Origin: Flavobacterium notoginsengisoli
Lineage (GTDB): Bacteria > Bacteroidota > Bacteroidia > Flavobacteriales > Flavobacteriaceae
DNA: 64,000 bases
Assembly (NCBI RefSeq): GCF_014207905.1
Contig: NZ_JACHLB010000009.1
Location: forward strand, 100,727 to 164,726
Direction of reading: 5' to 3'
Below, one piece after another: positions 25,804 through 33,977 of the stretch (its first letter is position 1; each line of letters starts with the position of its first letter). The notes under the pieces are model-generated. The model was not told where the DNA came from. It did not search any database and saw nothing but the letters and a program-made list of their open reading frames with translations. The position numbers and the translations under genes were made by a program.

Positions 25804-27099
25804 TTATTTCAAAATCCCAGCTTTATAAGTCGCAATCGCTCGATCTCTGGCAAAAGCATGATCGACCATAGGTTCTGCATATCCGAAATCAAATTCTGGA
25901 ATCCATTTGCGAATGTATTCTCCTTTTTCGTCAAACTTTTTTTGCTGAATCTCTGGATTGAAAACTCTAAAATAAGGCGCAGCATCGCAACCCGTTCCTG
26001 CAGCCCATTGCCAGTTTCCGACATTAGAAGCCAATTCAAAATCTAATAATTTTTCGGCAAAATAAGCTTCGCCCCATTGCCAGTTAATCAGTAAGTGTTT
26101 GCACAAAAAACTCGCTACAACCATACGAACGCGGTTGTGCATATATCCTGTTTCGTTTAACTGACGCATTCCTGCATCTACCATCGGGTAACCTGTTGTA
26201 CCCGAACACCAGCGTTTAAAATCTTCTTCGTTATTTCGCCATTGAATTCCGTCATAATTGGACTTGAAATTATGATTGACGCAATTTGGAAAACTAAATA
26301 ATATCTGGATAAAGAATTCTCTCCAAATTAATTCACTTAAAAAAGTATGATTTTTTCGGTTTGCCCAATTCACTAATTTCCTAATGCTGACTGTACCAAA
26401 ACGCAAATGTGGTGAAAGATAAGAAGTGCTGTCTAAAGCTGGAAAATCTCTAGTTTCTTTATAATTGGCAATTTGTGTTAAATTATGCGGAAGGACTTTG
26501 ATAGCACTTCTTTCAAAACCAATTTCAGATAAATCGGGAAATTTGAATTGCTTTTTAGTAAAATTAGATTGAAACGGAACAGCATCATATTCTGGAGCTG
26601 AACCTGAAAAGTGGTATTTCTCCAACCATTTATTTTTATAAGGAGTGTAAACCGTGTAAGGAAGTCCATCTGCTTTTGTGATTTCTTTTTCTTCAAAAAT
26701 AACATGGTCTTTATATGAAAAACATTCGATGTTTTTTTCTTTCAATAAAGCCGAAATTGTTGTGTCACGTTTAATGGCAAAAGGTTCATAATCTTTATTA
26801 AAGAATACATTTTGAATGTCAAATTCATCAATAAGTGATCTCCAAACATCTTTTGTTTTTCCTTTTTTGATTAAGATTGAAGAATCTAATTTCTCTAATT
26901 CTGAATTTATTTTTGCAAGCGAATCATAAATAAAAGTTACTCTAGCGTCATTTTTTGGAAGATGTTCCAAAATATCTTCATCAAAAATAAATAACGGAAT
27001 TACTGGTGAATCAGATTGTAAAGCGTGAAATAATCCCGTATTGTCTTCTAAACGTAAATCACGTCTGAACCAGAAAAAGGAAACTTTTTGTTTTGTCAT
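25804..27099 (-). CDS. phr: Deoxyribodipyrimidine photolyase (class I)
   Basis: Blue-light enzyme of 431 residues that repairs cyclobutane pyrimidine dimers using FADH-. The N-terminal antenna domain begins VSFFWFRRDLRLEDNTGLFH. The C-terminal FAD domain has LSPHLRFGTVSIR, the ELIWREFF segment, RWCSGTTGYPMVDAGMRQL, the ETGYMHNRVRM block and NWQWAAGTGCDAAPYFRVFN. All the FAD-contact blocks are present, so it should be active. A cryptochrome role cannot be ruled out. It is the last gene of the minus-strand light-protection cluster, after carH, crtI, crtB, crtZ and the SRPBCC gene. Confidence 0.93.
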   Translation of the reverse strand: MTKQKVSFFWFRRDLRLEDNTGLFHALQSDSPVIPLFIFDEDILEHLPKNDARVTFIYDSLAKINSELEKLDSSILIKKGKTKDVWRSLIDEFDIQNVFFNKDYEPFAIKRDTTISALLKEKNIECFSYKDHVIFEEKEITKADGLPYTVYTPYKNKWLEKYHFSGSAPEYDAVPFQSNFTKKQFKFPDLSEIGFERSAIKVLPHNLTQIANYKETRDFPALDSTSYLSPHLRFGTVSIRKLVNWANRKNHTFLSELIWREFFIQILFSFPNCVNHNFKSNYDGIQWRNNEEDFKRWCSGTTGYPMVDAGMRQLNETGYMHNRVRMVVASFLCKHLLINWQWGEAYFAEKLLDFELASNVGNWQWAAGTGCDAAPYFRVFNPEIQQKKFDEKGEYIRKWIPEFDFGYAEPMVDHAFARDRAIATYKAGILK

Positions 27100-27112
27100 T
27101 GTTGAGTGTTAT

Positions 27113-27257
27113 TTTTTAAACACATAGAGACATAAGTTTTAGTTTTCTTTAGAAAGTTAATTAAAAAGAAACTCGTTTCTTCACACATAGCTATGTGTGT
27201 TTATATAAGTGAAACGCCTTTTTTCAATTAAAAAAACTATGTTTCTATGTGTTTGAA
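27113..27257. repeat. ACACATAG hairpin repeat
   Basis: The word AAACACATAGAGACATA near 27117 is answered by CTATGTTTCTATGTGTTT ending at 27254, with an inner ACACATAGCTATGTGTG palindrome at about 27183-27200. The whole gap between the SRPBCC gene and phr is thus a nested set of inverted repeats. Confidence 0.75.
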
Positions 27258-27260
27258 TTT

Positions 27261-27731
27261 TTAAGCATTTTTCGAATTAAACAACTCTTCGATTTTATTA
27301 TATCGATAATCGAAAATGCTTTTAAGTTTGTTTTTTACTACTAATTGGTTCGCGATTCGACCTAAGATTCCGAAAGGAAGGGCGTAATGAACAACATCTG
27401 TCATTTTGGTTCCGCCATCTTGCGTGCGCTCAAAAAAGTGTTTGTGATGCCATAATTTGTATGGACCAAATTGCTGAATATCTACAAAATACTCATTTTC
27501 TTTACAAGCCGTAATTTCGGTAACCCATGAAACTTTTATTCCGAAAAGCGGTTTTAAAGTATAAGTAATTATCTGTCCTTGATACATGCGTTTATCATCA
27601 AAATCCTGAATTTCGAAACTCATATTATCGAGTGTAATAGTCTGGAGATTTTTTGGGCTTGAGAAAAAATCCCAACAGTCTTCTACACTTGCATTAATAT
27701 GCTGTATGGTTACTATTTTGTATAATTTCAT
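27261..27731 (-). CDS. SRPBCC-family (START-like) ligand-binding protein
   Basis: The 156-residue protein has the START/Bet v1-like pattern: an initial strand HINASVEDCWDFFSSPKNLQ, TYTLKPLFGIKVSWVTEI, and GGTKMTDVVHYALPFG before the long C-terminal helix. Such proteins are regularly placed beside carotenoid genes in flavobacteria and may handle a hydrophobic intermediate, but no activity is known. It lies 15 nt downstream of crtZ and is probably co-transcribed. Confidence 0.85.
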   Translation of the reverse strand: MKLYKIVTIQHINASVEDCWDFFSSPKNLQTITLDNMSFEIQDFDDKRMYQGQIITYTLKPLFGIKVSWVTEITACKENEYFVDIQQFGPYKLWHHKHFFERTQDGGTKMTDVVHYALPFGILGRIANQLVVKNKLKSIFDYRYNKIEELFNSKNA

Positions 27732-27746
27732 CTCCTTAAAGTCAAT

Positions 27747-28187
27747 TTACATTTTATAATATTTAAAAGGCACGAACAACATTCCGAAACATTCTCCTTT
27801 TTCTTTCTGTAAATGTTTGTGATGAATTTTATGTGCTTTTCTGAGTCCGATTAAGTATTTGTTTTTGGTGTTTTTAAACCATTTAAAACGCTGATGAATT
27901 AACACATCGTGAATTAAAAAATAGCAAACACCATAAAGTGTAATACCGCATGCGATGAAAAACAAATAATTAAATCCGCCTTGAACGCCGAAATAAAATA
28001 AGATAATACTCGGAGTGGCAAAAATGACAAAGAAAATATCATTGCGCTCAAAAGTGTTTTCATATTTTGGCTGATGATGATCGGCGTGAAAATACCACAT
28101 AAATCCGTGCATAACGTATTTGTGGGTGAGCCAAGTAACACATTCCATGAAGAGAAAAACGCCTAAAAATATTAAGAAAGAAATCAT
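27747..28187 (-). CDS. crtZ: Beta-carotene hydroxylase CrtZ
   Basis: Membrane di-iron enzyme (146 residues) that adds 3-hydroxyl groups to the rings of beta-carotene, giving zeaxanthin. The four His clusters of the fatty-acid-hydroxylase fold are visible: HKYVMHG, HADHHQPK, HDVLIHQRF and HKIHHKH. Hydrophobic helices lie between them. It is downstream of crtB, separated by 234 nt that hold a palindromic element. Its substrate requires a lycopene cyclase, which is not encoded in this window. Confidence 0.92.
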   Translation of the reverse strand: MISFLIFLGVFLFMECVTWLTHKYVMHGFMWYFHADHHQPKYENTFERNDIFFVIFATPSIILFYFGVQGGFNYLFFIACGITLYGVCYFLIHDVLIHQRFKWFKNTKNKYLIGLRKAHKIHHKHLQKEKGECFGMLFVPFKYYKM

Positions 28188-28304
28188 TCTTTATAATGTT
28201 GAATTAATAAAAGTATTATTTAATTTTTTTTGAGTTGAACTGCAAATTATAAATTGTTGACTCAAAAAGTTTTTGTTTTTATAAATGATTATTAACGCAT
28301 TTTT

Positions 28305-28406
28305 TGTCATCCTGAGCGAAGTCGAAGGACCGCAAGTAGCTCCGCAATCTTAGACGACAATCTTTGTCGAGCTTCCCGTGGTCCTTCGACTTCGCTCAGG
28401 ATGACA
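28305..28406. repeat. 102-bp palindromic intergenic element (subtype B)
   Basis: Arms 28305-28329 and 28382-28406 are perfect 25-nt inverted copies, identical to the arms at 25626-25715. The centre shares CCGCAAGTAGCTC with that copy and then diverges. It lies inside the carotenoid gene cluster between crtB and crtZ, so any terminator activity would reduce expression of crtZ, the SRPBCC gene and phr relative to crtIB. Confidence 0.92.
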
Positions 28407-28421
28407 AACGTTTGGTTTAAA

Positions 28422-29261
28422 TTAAACCAACTTCAATTTATAAGTCACAAAAGACTGCGCCAAAAGTCCCGCTTTTGTATAATTAGAAACTCGTATTCTA
28501 GAATTTCCAATTTCATAATAAGGCGTGTTTTTGAGTTTTTTGAGTAATTTTCTATAATAAATGTAAGCTGTATAAACGCCGAATTTAGCTTCAATCGGAA
28601 GTTTTACAATTCCTTGATAGGCAATTCTAAAATCTTCTTCAATTTCTTTAATGATTTGTGTTTTAGAATCTTCGTTGAAATTATTCAAATTAATTCCCGG
28701 AAAATATGTTCGGTTTAAGATCGTATTGTCATCTTTCAAATCTCTCAAGAAATTTACCTTCTGAAAGGCAGAACCCAAACGCATAGCTTCATTTTTCAAT
28801 TGTTCGTATTTATGTTCTTTTCCAGAAACAAAGACTTTCAGGCACATTAGCCCAACAACATCGGCAGAACCATAGATATAGTCGATGTATTCTGCTTGTG
28901 TTTGATAGTTTGATTTTATCAGATCCATTTTCATGCTTTTTAAGAAAGCCTGAACCAAATCGTCTGTAATATTATATTCTTTGACAGTATGCTGAAACGA
29001 ATTTAAAATTGGGTTTAAGCTAATGCCTAATTCCATTGCTTTGTAATATTCTTTTTCGAAATCATCGATAAGATATTCTTTTTCATATTCGTGAAAAGAA
29101 TCTACGATTTCGTCAGCAAAACGAACAAATCCATAAATGCTGTAAATGGCATCGCGAATACTTGGCGAAAGCATTTTTACAGCAAGCGAAAATGAAGTGC
29201 TGTAACTTTTAGTTACTAATTTGCTGCATTTGAAAGAAACGGCGTCGAATAGTGATTTCAT
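28422..29261 (-). CDS. crtB: Phytoene synthase
   Basis: Condenses two geranylgeranyl diphosphates to phytoene, the first committed step of carotenoid synthesis. The protein has 279 residues. The first Asp-rich motif is ADEIVDSFHE near residue 48 and the second is NFLRDLKDD near residue 165, with YCxxVA-equivalent YGSADVVGLMCLKVF between them. It lies 2 nt after crtI on the same strand, so the two are tightly coupled. A squalene synthase is less likely given the crtI and crtZ neighbours. Confidence 0.93.
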   Translation of the reverse strand: MKSLFDAVSFKCSKLVTKSYSTSFSLAVKMLSPSIRDAIYSIYGFVRFADEIVDSFHEYEKEYLIDDFEKEYYKAMELGISLNPILNSFQHTVKEYNITDDLVQAFLKSMKMDLIKSNYQTQAEYIDYIYGSADVVGLMCLKVFVSGKEHKYEQLKNEAMRLGSAFQKVNFLRDLKDDNTILNRTYFPGINLNNFNEDSKTQIIKEIEEDFRIAYQGIVKLPIEAKFGVYTAYIYYRKLLKKLKNTPYYEIGNSRIRVSNYTKAGLLAQSFVTYKLKLV

Positions 29262-29263
29262 TT

Positions 29264-30730
29264 TTAAGATCTTAGTGATTTTTGAATTAATTCAGCTGCT
29301 AGTTTTCCTGAAATTAAAGCAGGCGGAACACCTGGGCCAGGAACAGTTAATTGTCCTGTAAAAAACAGATTCTTGACTTTTTTGCTTTTTAATTTTGGTC
29401 TTAAAAAAGCCGTTTGCAATAATGTATTTGCCATTCCGTAAGCATTTCCTTTGTATGCATTATAATCTGTTACAAAATCATTTTTGCAGAATGTTCTCTT
29501 AAAGATAATGTTATTTTTTATCTTTTGTTGTGTAAGTTGTTCAAAACGAGTGATTATCTTTTCAAAATATTCTTCTCGAAGTGTTTCGGTATCTTCAATT
29601 CCGGGAGCAAGCGGAATTAAGAAAAATCCAGATTCCATTCCGTCTGGAGCAGCGGTTTTATCCGTTTTCGATGGGAAATTGGCATAAAATAAAGGAGCTT
29701 CAGGCCATTTTGGATTATCGTAAATATCAACAGCGTGCTGATTGAAATCGACATCAAAAAATAAAGCATGATGCGAAACGTTTTCTATTTTTTTATCAAA
29801 ACCAACAAAAAATAGGAGAGAAGAAGGAGCAAAAATTCTATTTTCCCAATATTTTTCAGAGTACATTCTGTGCTCTTTTTCGAGTAAAGTTTCGGAATGC
29901 TGATAATCGGCACCACTTAAAACTATATCTGCTTTTATGATTTCGCCGTTTATAACAACTCCTTTTGCTGTTTTGTTTTCAACGATTATTTTCTCAATTG
30001 GTGAATTGGTTTTGATTGTAACGCCAAGTTCTAGAGCTAATTTTTCAATTCCGCGAACGACATCAAACATTCCCGTTTTTGGATGCCAAGTTCCTAAACC
30101 AAAATCGGCATAATTCATAAAATTATAAAAAGAAGGAGTTTTGGTAGGTTTTGCCCCCAGAAATAAAACAGGAAATTCTAAAATCTGAATTAAGCGTTCG
30201 TTTTTAAAATTCTTGCGGATATCAGCACTCACATTTTTAAAAAACTGATTGAGTTTTAATGCTGTCTCTTTTGTAATTAACTCGAGAGGAGAAATTCCTG
30301 GACGATATACCAAATCTTTAATAGCAATATCATAATTGCTTTTAGCGTGATCGATAAAGTTTTGCAGTTTTTGACCGCTGCCTTTCTCGATGGTTTCAAA
30401 AGTGTATTTTATTTCTTCGAGATTATCGTAAATGCTAATAAAATCATTAATTCCAAAATAAACCCGATAGGCAGGATTTAATTTTATAAGCTCATAATAA
30501 TCTGAAGGTTTTTTATTGAAGTCTTGAAAAAAACGTTCGAAAACATCTGGCATCCAATACCAGCTTGGGCCCATGTCAAAAGTAAAACCGTCTTTTTTGA
30601 ATTGTCTTGCGCGACCTCCGATAGTTGAGTTTTTTTCATAGATAGTAACCTCGTTTCCTTGTTTGGCAAGGTAACACGCGGCCGCTAAAGAAGAGAAGCC
30701 AGAACCTATTATTTGGATAGTTTTTCTCAT
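29264..30730 (-). CDS. crtI: Phytoene desaturase
   Basis: FAD-dependent enzyme of 488 residues that desaturates phytoene to lycopene. The N-terminal dinucleotide motif is IGSGFSSLAAACYLAKQGNE, followed by GGRARQFKKDGFTFDMGPSWY. The C-terminal flavin segment is LFFTGQLTVPGPGVPPALIS, a diagnostic CrtI block. The protein is peripheral to the membrane. A promoter box lies 8 nt upstream of the start, so it may be transcribed independently of carH. CrtB follows after 2 nt. Confidence 0.95.
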   Translation of the reverse strand: MRKTIQIIGSGFSSLAAACYLAKQGNEVTIYEKNSTIGGRARQFKKDGFTFDMGPSWYWMPDVFERFFQDFNKKPSDYYELIKLNPAYRVYFGINDFISIYDNLEEIKYTFETIEKGSGQKLQNFIDHAKSNYDIAIKDLVYRPGISPLELITKETALKLNQFFKNVSADIRKNFKNERLIQILEFPVLFLGAKPTKTPSFYNFMNYADFGLGTWHPKTGMFDVVRGIEKLALELGVTIKTNSPIEKIIVENKTAKGVVINGEIIKADIVLSGADYQHSETLLEKEHRMYSEKYWENRIFAPSSLLFFVGFDKKIENVSHHALFFDVDFNQHAVDIYDNPKWPEAPLFYANFPSKTDKTAAPDGMESGFFLIPLAPGIEDTETLREEYFEKIITRFEQLTQQKIKNNIIFKRTFCKNDFVTDYNAYKGNAYGMANTLLQTAFLRPKLKSKKVKNLFFTGQLTVPGPGVPPALISGKLAAELIQKSLRS

Positions 30731-30738
30731 TTGTTTAA

Positions 30739-30746
30739 CAAATATA
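30739..30746 (-). promoter_or_regulatory. Promoter -7 box TATATTTG of crtI
   Basis: The minus strand reads TATATTTG (TAnnTTTG) just before the crtI ATG, in the 39-nt gap after carH. This is where a CarH-type repressor would be expected to act. The box is so close to the ATG that the leader would be very short. Confidence 0.5.
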
Positions 30747-30769
30747 AGAAAAACTTAAACAAAATAAAA

Positions 30770-31678
30770 TTAGATCATGTTAATAGTTTCCTCCATAGAA
30801 TCAAAAATTCGAATTCTTTCGTGTAAAACTTTCTGATCTATATGTTCTACCATTTGCCCCATAAGCCAGATTTCATTGTTCTTTTGCAGTAATTTTTGCC
30901 CCATTGATTTTACATATTGATTGATTACGCTTCTGTCTGGCTGAATAGTCATGAATGAAACGAATGTAATGTTTTCAAAATGTTTGGTTAAATCCTGTAA
31001 ATTCTCAATCGGCATACTTTCTCCCAAATAGATGGTTTTGTATCCTTTGTCTAAAATTTCATATTGCAGATACAATAATCCAATTTGGTGAATTTCGTTT
31101 AGTGGAAGCGATAAAACAAAAATTCTATCTGTTTTGGTAGGTTTTCTAATTTGAAGCGCTTCGGTATAAATTAGGATTTTTTGTTTAATCAAATGACTCA
31201 TAAAATGTTCATTTGCTGGCGTAATTGTTTCCGATTGCCATAATAATCCAAGTTCTTTTAAAAGCGGCAAAAAATGTTCTTTAAAAACCTCTTTAAAAGT
31301 CTTTTCAGAAATAAGCCAATCAAAAGTGTTGAAGAATAATTCTTGGTCAAAATTCATCATCGCCATTTTGAAAGAGGTGATGGCATAGTTTTGCGAATTT
31401 TTCTTAGAAATTATTTCGCGTACCAATTGCGGTATTCTTTCTTCTGGATATGTTGCAATTTTAGAAATCTTATATCCATATTCATGCAATAATGTAATAT
31501 TTAAAAGCTTCTGTAAATTATGAAGATTATAAAATCGGATATTCGTATCAGTACGCATTGGTTCAAGAATATTATATCTTTTTTCCCAGATGCGAATGGT
31601 ATGTGCTTTAATTCCAGATAAGTTCTCCAGATCTTTAATACTGAAAACAGTTTTAATATTGTTTATCATTTTTTGCAA
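30770..31678 (-). CDS. CarH/LitR-type MerR regulator with B12-binding light-sensor domains
   Basis: The 302-residue protein has a MerR winged helix at residues about 10-75 (FSIKDLENLSGIKAHTIRIW, then EKRYNILEPMRT). A four-helix segment contains Wx9EH (Trp147, Glu157-His158). A Rossmann-like cobalamin domain contains ExHxxG (Glu195, His197, Gly200). Together these are the defining signatures of CarH-type photoreceptors, in which adenosylcobalamin is held with His as lower ligand and is split by light, freeing DNA. The usual later GG pair is replaced by Gly274-Gln275, so B12 affinity may differ. It directly precedes crtI, crtB, crtZ and phr on the same strand. The start may be Met4 at 31669. 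Confidence 0.88.
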   Translation of the reverse strand: MQKMINNIKTVFSIKDLENLSGIKAHTIRIWEKRYNILEPMRTDTNIRFYNLHNLQKLLNITLLHEYGYKISKIATYPEERIPQLVREIISKKNSQNYAITSFKMAMMNFDQELFFNTFDWLISEKTFKEVFKEHFLPLLKELGLLWQSETITPANEHFMSHLIKQKILIYTEALQIRKPTKTDRIFVLSLPLNEIHQIGLLYLQYEILDKGYKTIYLGESMPIENLQDLTKHFENITFVSFMTIQPDRSVINQYVKSMGQKLLQKNNEIWLMGQMVEHIDQKVLHERIRIFDSMEETINMI

Positions 31679-31688
31679 TTAAGGTCAA

Positions 31689-31696
31689 CAAATGTA
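31689..31696 (-). promoter_or_regulatory. Promoter -7 box TACATTTG of the CarH-like regulator gene
   Basis: The minus strand reads TACATTTG. TACAT words recur at 31711-31715 (minus strand, 19 nt apart) and inverted at 31726-31730, and they may be operator half-sites for autoregulation. The promoter call is moderate, and the operator idea is only a suggestion. Confidence 0.5.
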
Positions 31697-31830
31697 AAAC
31701 AAAATCTTAGATGTATCCTTAAAACTACATTAAAAAGATAGAGATTTGGTGGTTTTGGTATTTAAAATATATTTTTACAATAAAAAAAGTATATTATTTT
31801 TTAAGAAAATTATTACTTTGATAAAAAAGT

Positions 31831-31867
31831 AAGCAGTCTGTAAGAATAAAATCTACACAAACTGCTT
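31831..31867 (-). terminator. Hairpin terminator after the TPR gene
   Basis: AAGCAGT and ACTGCTT arms (with additional CTGTAAG/CTACACA partial pairing) enclose an A/T-rich loop. Read on the minus strand it is followed by T residues, just after the TPR gene stop. Confidence 0.65.
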
Positions 31868-31882
31868 ATTCTTAATTTGAAA

Positions 31883-32383
31883 TTATTTGCAGAAAGTGGC
31901 TTTATTTTTGGCGGCACTTTGACTTCCTAATTCTATCGCTTTTGTAAAATCTTTACAGGAGTTTTTTTTATCTCCTATAGAGTTGTAGGCAAGACCTCTA
32001 AGATTGTAAGCGATATAATCTTTCGGGTTTAAACCTAATGAAGAAGTGCAATCGTCTATTGCGCCTTGAAAATTTTGTAATTTGTAATTGACGTTTGCTC
32101 TTCCTGTAAAAGCATCAGCATTCATGCTGTCAAGGTCAATTGTTTTGCTAAAATCTGTTTGAGCACCCTTTAGGTCGTTTAACTTGAATTTTGCTACACC
32201 TCTGTTGTAATAAGCTTCGGCAAATTTAGTATTCATATTAATAGCCTTTGTGTAATCGGCGATAGCGCCTTTGGTGTTTCCAGCTTCGGCCTTTTTCATT
32301 GCTTTGTCAAAATAAGCAGTTGCAGATTGCGCCCAAGTAGAGCAGGTAAGCATCATGATTGATGCTATTAGTAGGTTTTTCAT
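31883..32383 (-). CDS. Secreted tetratricopeptide-repeat protein
   Basis: The 166-residue protein has a signal peptide (LLIASIMMLTCSTWAQ). It then has about four TPR units, for example AEAYYNRGVAKFKLNDLKGA, DAFTGRANVNYKLQNFQGAI and YIAYNLRGLAYNSIGDKKNS. It is likely a periplasmic or envelope-associated adaptor that binds partner proteins. Partners are unknown. It stands alone with its own terminator. Confidence 0.85.
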   Translation of the reverse strand: MKNLLIASIMMLTCSTWAQSATAYFDKAMKKAEAGNTKGAIADYTKAINMNTKFAEAYYNRGVAKFKLNDLKGAQTDFSKTIDLDSMNADAFTGRANVNYKLQNFQGAIDDCTSSLGLNPKDYIAYNLRGLAYNSIGDKKNSCKDFTKAIELGSQSAAKNKATFCK

Positions 32384-32488
32384 AAACTAATTTGGGATTA
32401 GTGATTAATTATTTCCAAACGAATTTAAGAAAGTTTTGTTTTGTAAGAGAATCTTCTCGATAAAATTAAGGTTAGTAAATTAAAAATA

Positions 32489-33517
32489 TTAAGGATTATA
32501 ATACTCAATTTGCCGATTTACAGTTCTAATTACGGACTGATTTTTTGTGTAAGTTTTTCTAATCCAGTTTTTAAATTTATCATATTCAATAGTAATGTCT
32601 GTAATTTCTAAATCTTCTTCTTTTGCAGTTATGTCAGACTTCCATTTGTTGATTAGTTTTTGAGGATAAACGTAGTAATTATAATATCGGCTTAATTGTT
32701 TGTTTCCAAAGTAGTAATTGCTGTTAGTTACAGTAGAGTCTTTGTATTTGTACGTCGATGTAGAGCTGTATAGGAAGCCTTTCTCGAATATCTCTTCTAT
32801 TTCAAAAGAGAATTTGCTGTTCTTGAAGCTTTTTGTAACTTCTTTTCTGGCGCCTGCATCGGTAGATTTTATAACAATTGAAGTATCTTTTATTTTTTGA
32901 TACTCATAAAGTGTCTGTTGTTCGGGAAAAAAAGACAATTGATTCTCATTAACAATAAGTGTTTTGCCGCTTGGGTTTTTGGGATTGTTGTATAAATCTT
33001 CAATCAGTTGGTTTTGATTGTTGTATTTGTAAGTTCTGTAGTCTTGCAATTTATTGTTGACATAATGATCCTGTTTAGTGACTAAATTGTTAGCGAAATA
33101 ATTAATGTATTTTTCTTGAGAATTTCCTCTGTCAATTATAGTAGAGTCAGGAAATACTGTTTTTGTGCTGTAATATTGTCTAGCGAAAGTTTTAAAACTT
33201 GCTTCCTCTTGATAAGATATTGTTTTGATTCTTTCCAAATCGTCCAATTCGACAATTTGCCATGAATCTCCCAAGAATTTATTGCTGTTTTTTACGGTTT
33301 CTATTTTTCCTTTTATAGAAAAACTGACTTCAGATATATTTTTTATAGTGTCTTTCTTGTAGTCAATAGCATAATCCTTGAGAATTATTTTTTTAACTTG
33401 TTTTTTGAATTCGATGTTTTGCGGTTGAGGGGTGTATAGGTTTTTATTGATTTTGCTATATTGACAGAAGCTTAGCTGATGCAATAAAAGTAAAAAGAAT
33501 GCTAAAGTGTTTTTCAT
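32489..33517 (-). CDS. Secreted protein of unknown function
   Basis: The 342-residue protein has an N-terminal signal peptide ending SFCQY. The mature sequence is rich in Tyr, Asn, Lys and short beta-strand patterns such as YKYNNQNQLIEDLYN, TYKYKDSTVTNSNYYFG and DKFKNWIRKTYTKNQS. These resemble the YD/RHS-like repeats of many Bacteroidota surface proteins, but no family is certain. There is no lipobox and no T9SS tail. It is monocistronic. Confidence 0.75.
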   Translation of the reverse strand: MKNTLAFFLLLLHQLSFCQYSKINKNLYTPQPQNIEFKKQVKKIILKDYAIDYKKDTIKNISEVSFSIKGKIETVKNSNKFLGDSWQIVELDDLERIKTISYQEEASFKTFARQYYSTKTVFPDSTIIDRGNSQEKYINYFANNLVTKQDHYVNNKLQDYRTYKYNNQNQLIEDLYNNPKNPSGKTLIVNENQLSFFPEQQTLYEYQKIKDTSIVIKSTDAGARKEVTKSFKNSKFSFEIEEIFEKGFLYSSTSTYKYKDSTVTNSNYYFGNKQLSRYYNYYVYPQKLINKWKSDITAKEEDLEITDITIEYDKFKNWIRKTYTKNQSVIRTVNRQIEYYNP

Positions 33518-33658
33518 TAATTAAGAAGAAGTAATAGATTTAAAGAGGTGTAAAGTTAGAATTCTTTCAAAACTAAGTATTTATTCTTACAACTTCAATA
33601 AAAGCTTTTCGTAATTCTAAACCAGCAATTCTTTTTTGTTTATGATTAGAAAATAAAA

Positions 33659-33687
33659 AAGGTCAAGTAAAATATTACCTGACCTTT
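33659..33687 (-). terminator. Terminator of tRNA-Lys gene 1
   Basis: On the minus strand AAAGGTCAGGTAA and TTACTTGACCTTT pair around a short loop (one mismatch) and are followed by T residues, immediately 3' of the tRNA. Confidence 0.8.
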
Positions 33688-33689
33688 TG

Positions 33690-33762
33690 TGACCCGACTG
33701 GGGCTCGAACCCAGGACCCCATCATTAAAAGTGATGTGCTCTACCGACTGAGCTATCGAGTC
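33690..33762 (-). tRNA. tRNA-Lys (anticodon TTT), copy 1
   Basis: A 73-nt cloverleaf. The acceptor stem pairs GACTCGA with TCGGGTC, the anticodon stem is CATCA/TGATG with loop CTTTTAA giving anticodon TTT, and the T arm is CTGGG-TTCGAGC-CCCAG. The discriminator is A and CCA is not encoded. The sequence is identical to the copies at 35175 and 35288. Confidence 0.97.
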
Positions 33763-33786
33763 TTTTTGTTTTCTTCAATGAGGGTG

Positions 33787-33794
33787 CAAATATA
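33787..33794 (-). promoter_or_regulatory. Promoter -7 box TATATTTG of tRNA-Lys 1
   Basis: The minus strand reads TATATTTGCACCCTCATT, 24 nt before the tRNA. The same TATATTTGCACCC pattern precedes the tRNA cluster at 35384. Confidence 0.75.
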
Positions 33795-33977
33795 AGTACT
33801 TTATTTAGCTTGTTAAGCCTTTTTTGAAATGAATTTTGCAATAAATTTTAAGAAGGATGATAAAACTCTATTTTACAGTCTAATAAGTCTTTTGTTTTTT
33901 TGTGGCTTTTAGGTAAAGTGTTCAAGTTAAGTTGTGCTTTTTAAAGATTTTACAGATTTCTCTTTCATGAATACGTT

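Noticed and set aside
28422..29261. Squalene synthase
   Set aside because: Motifs fit both families, but the 2-nt linkage to crtI and the nearby crtZ favour phytoene synthase.
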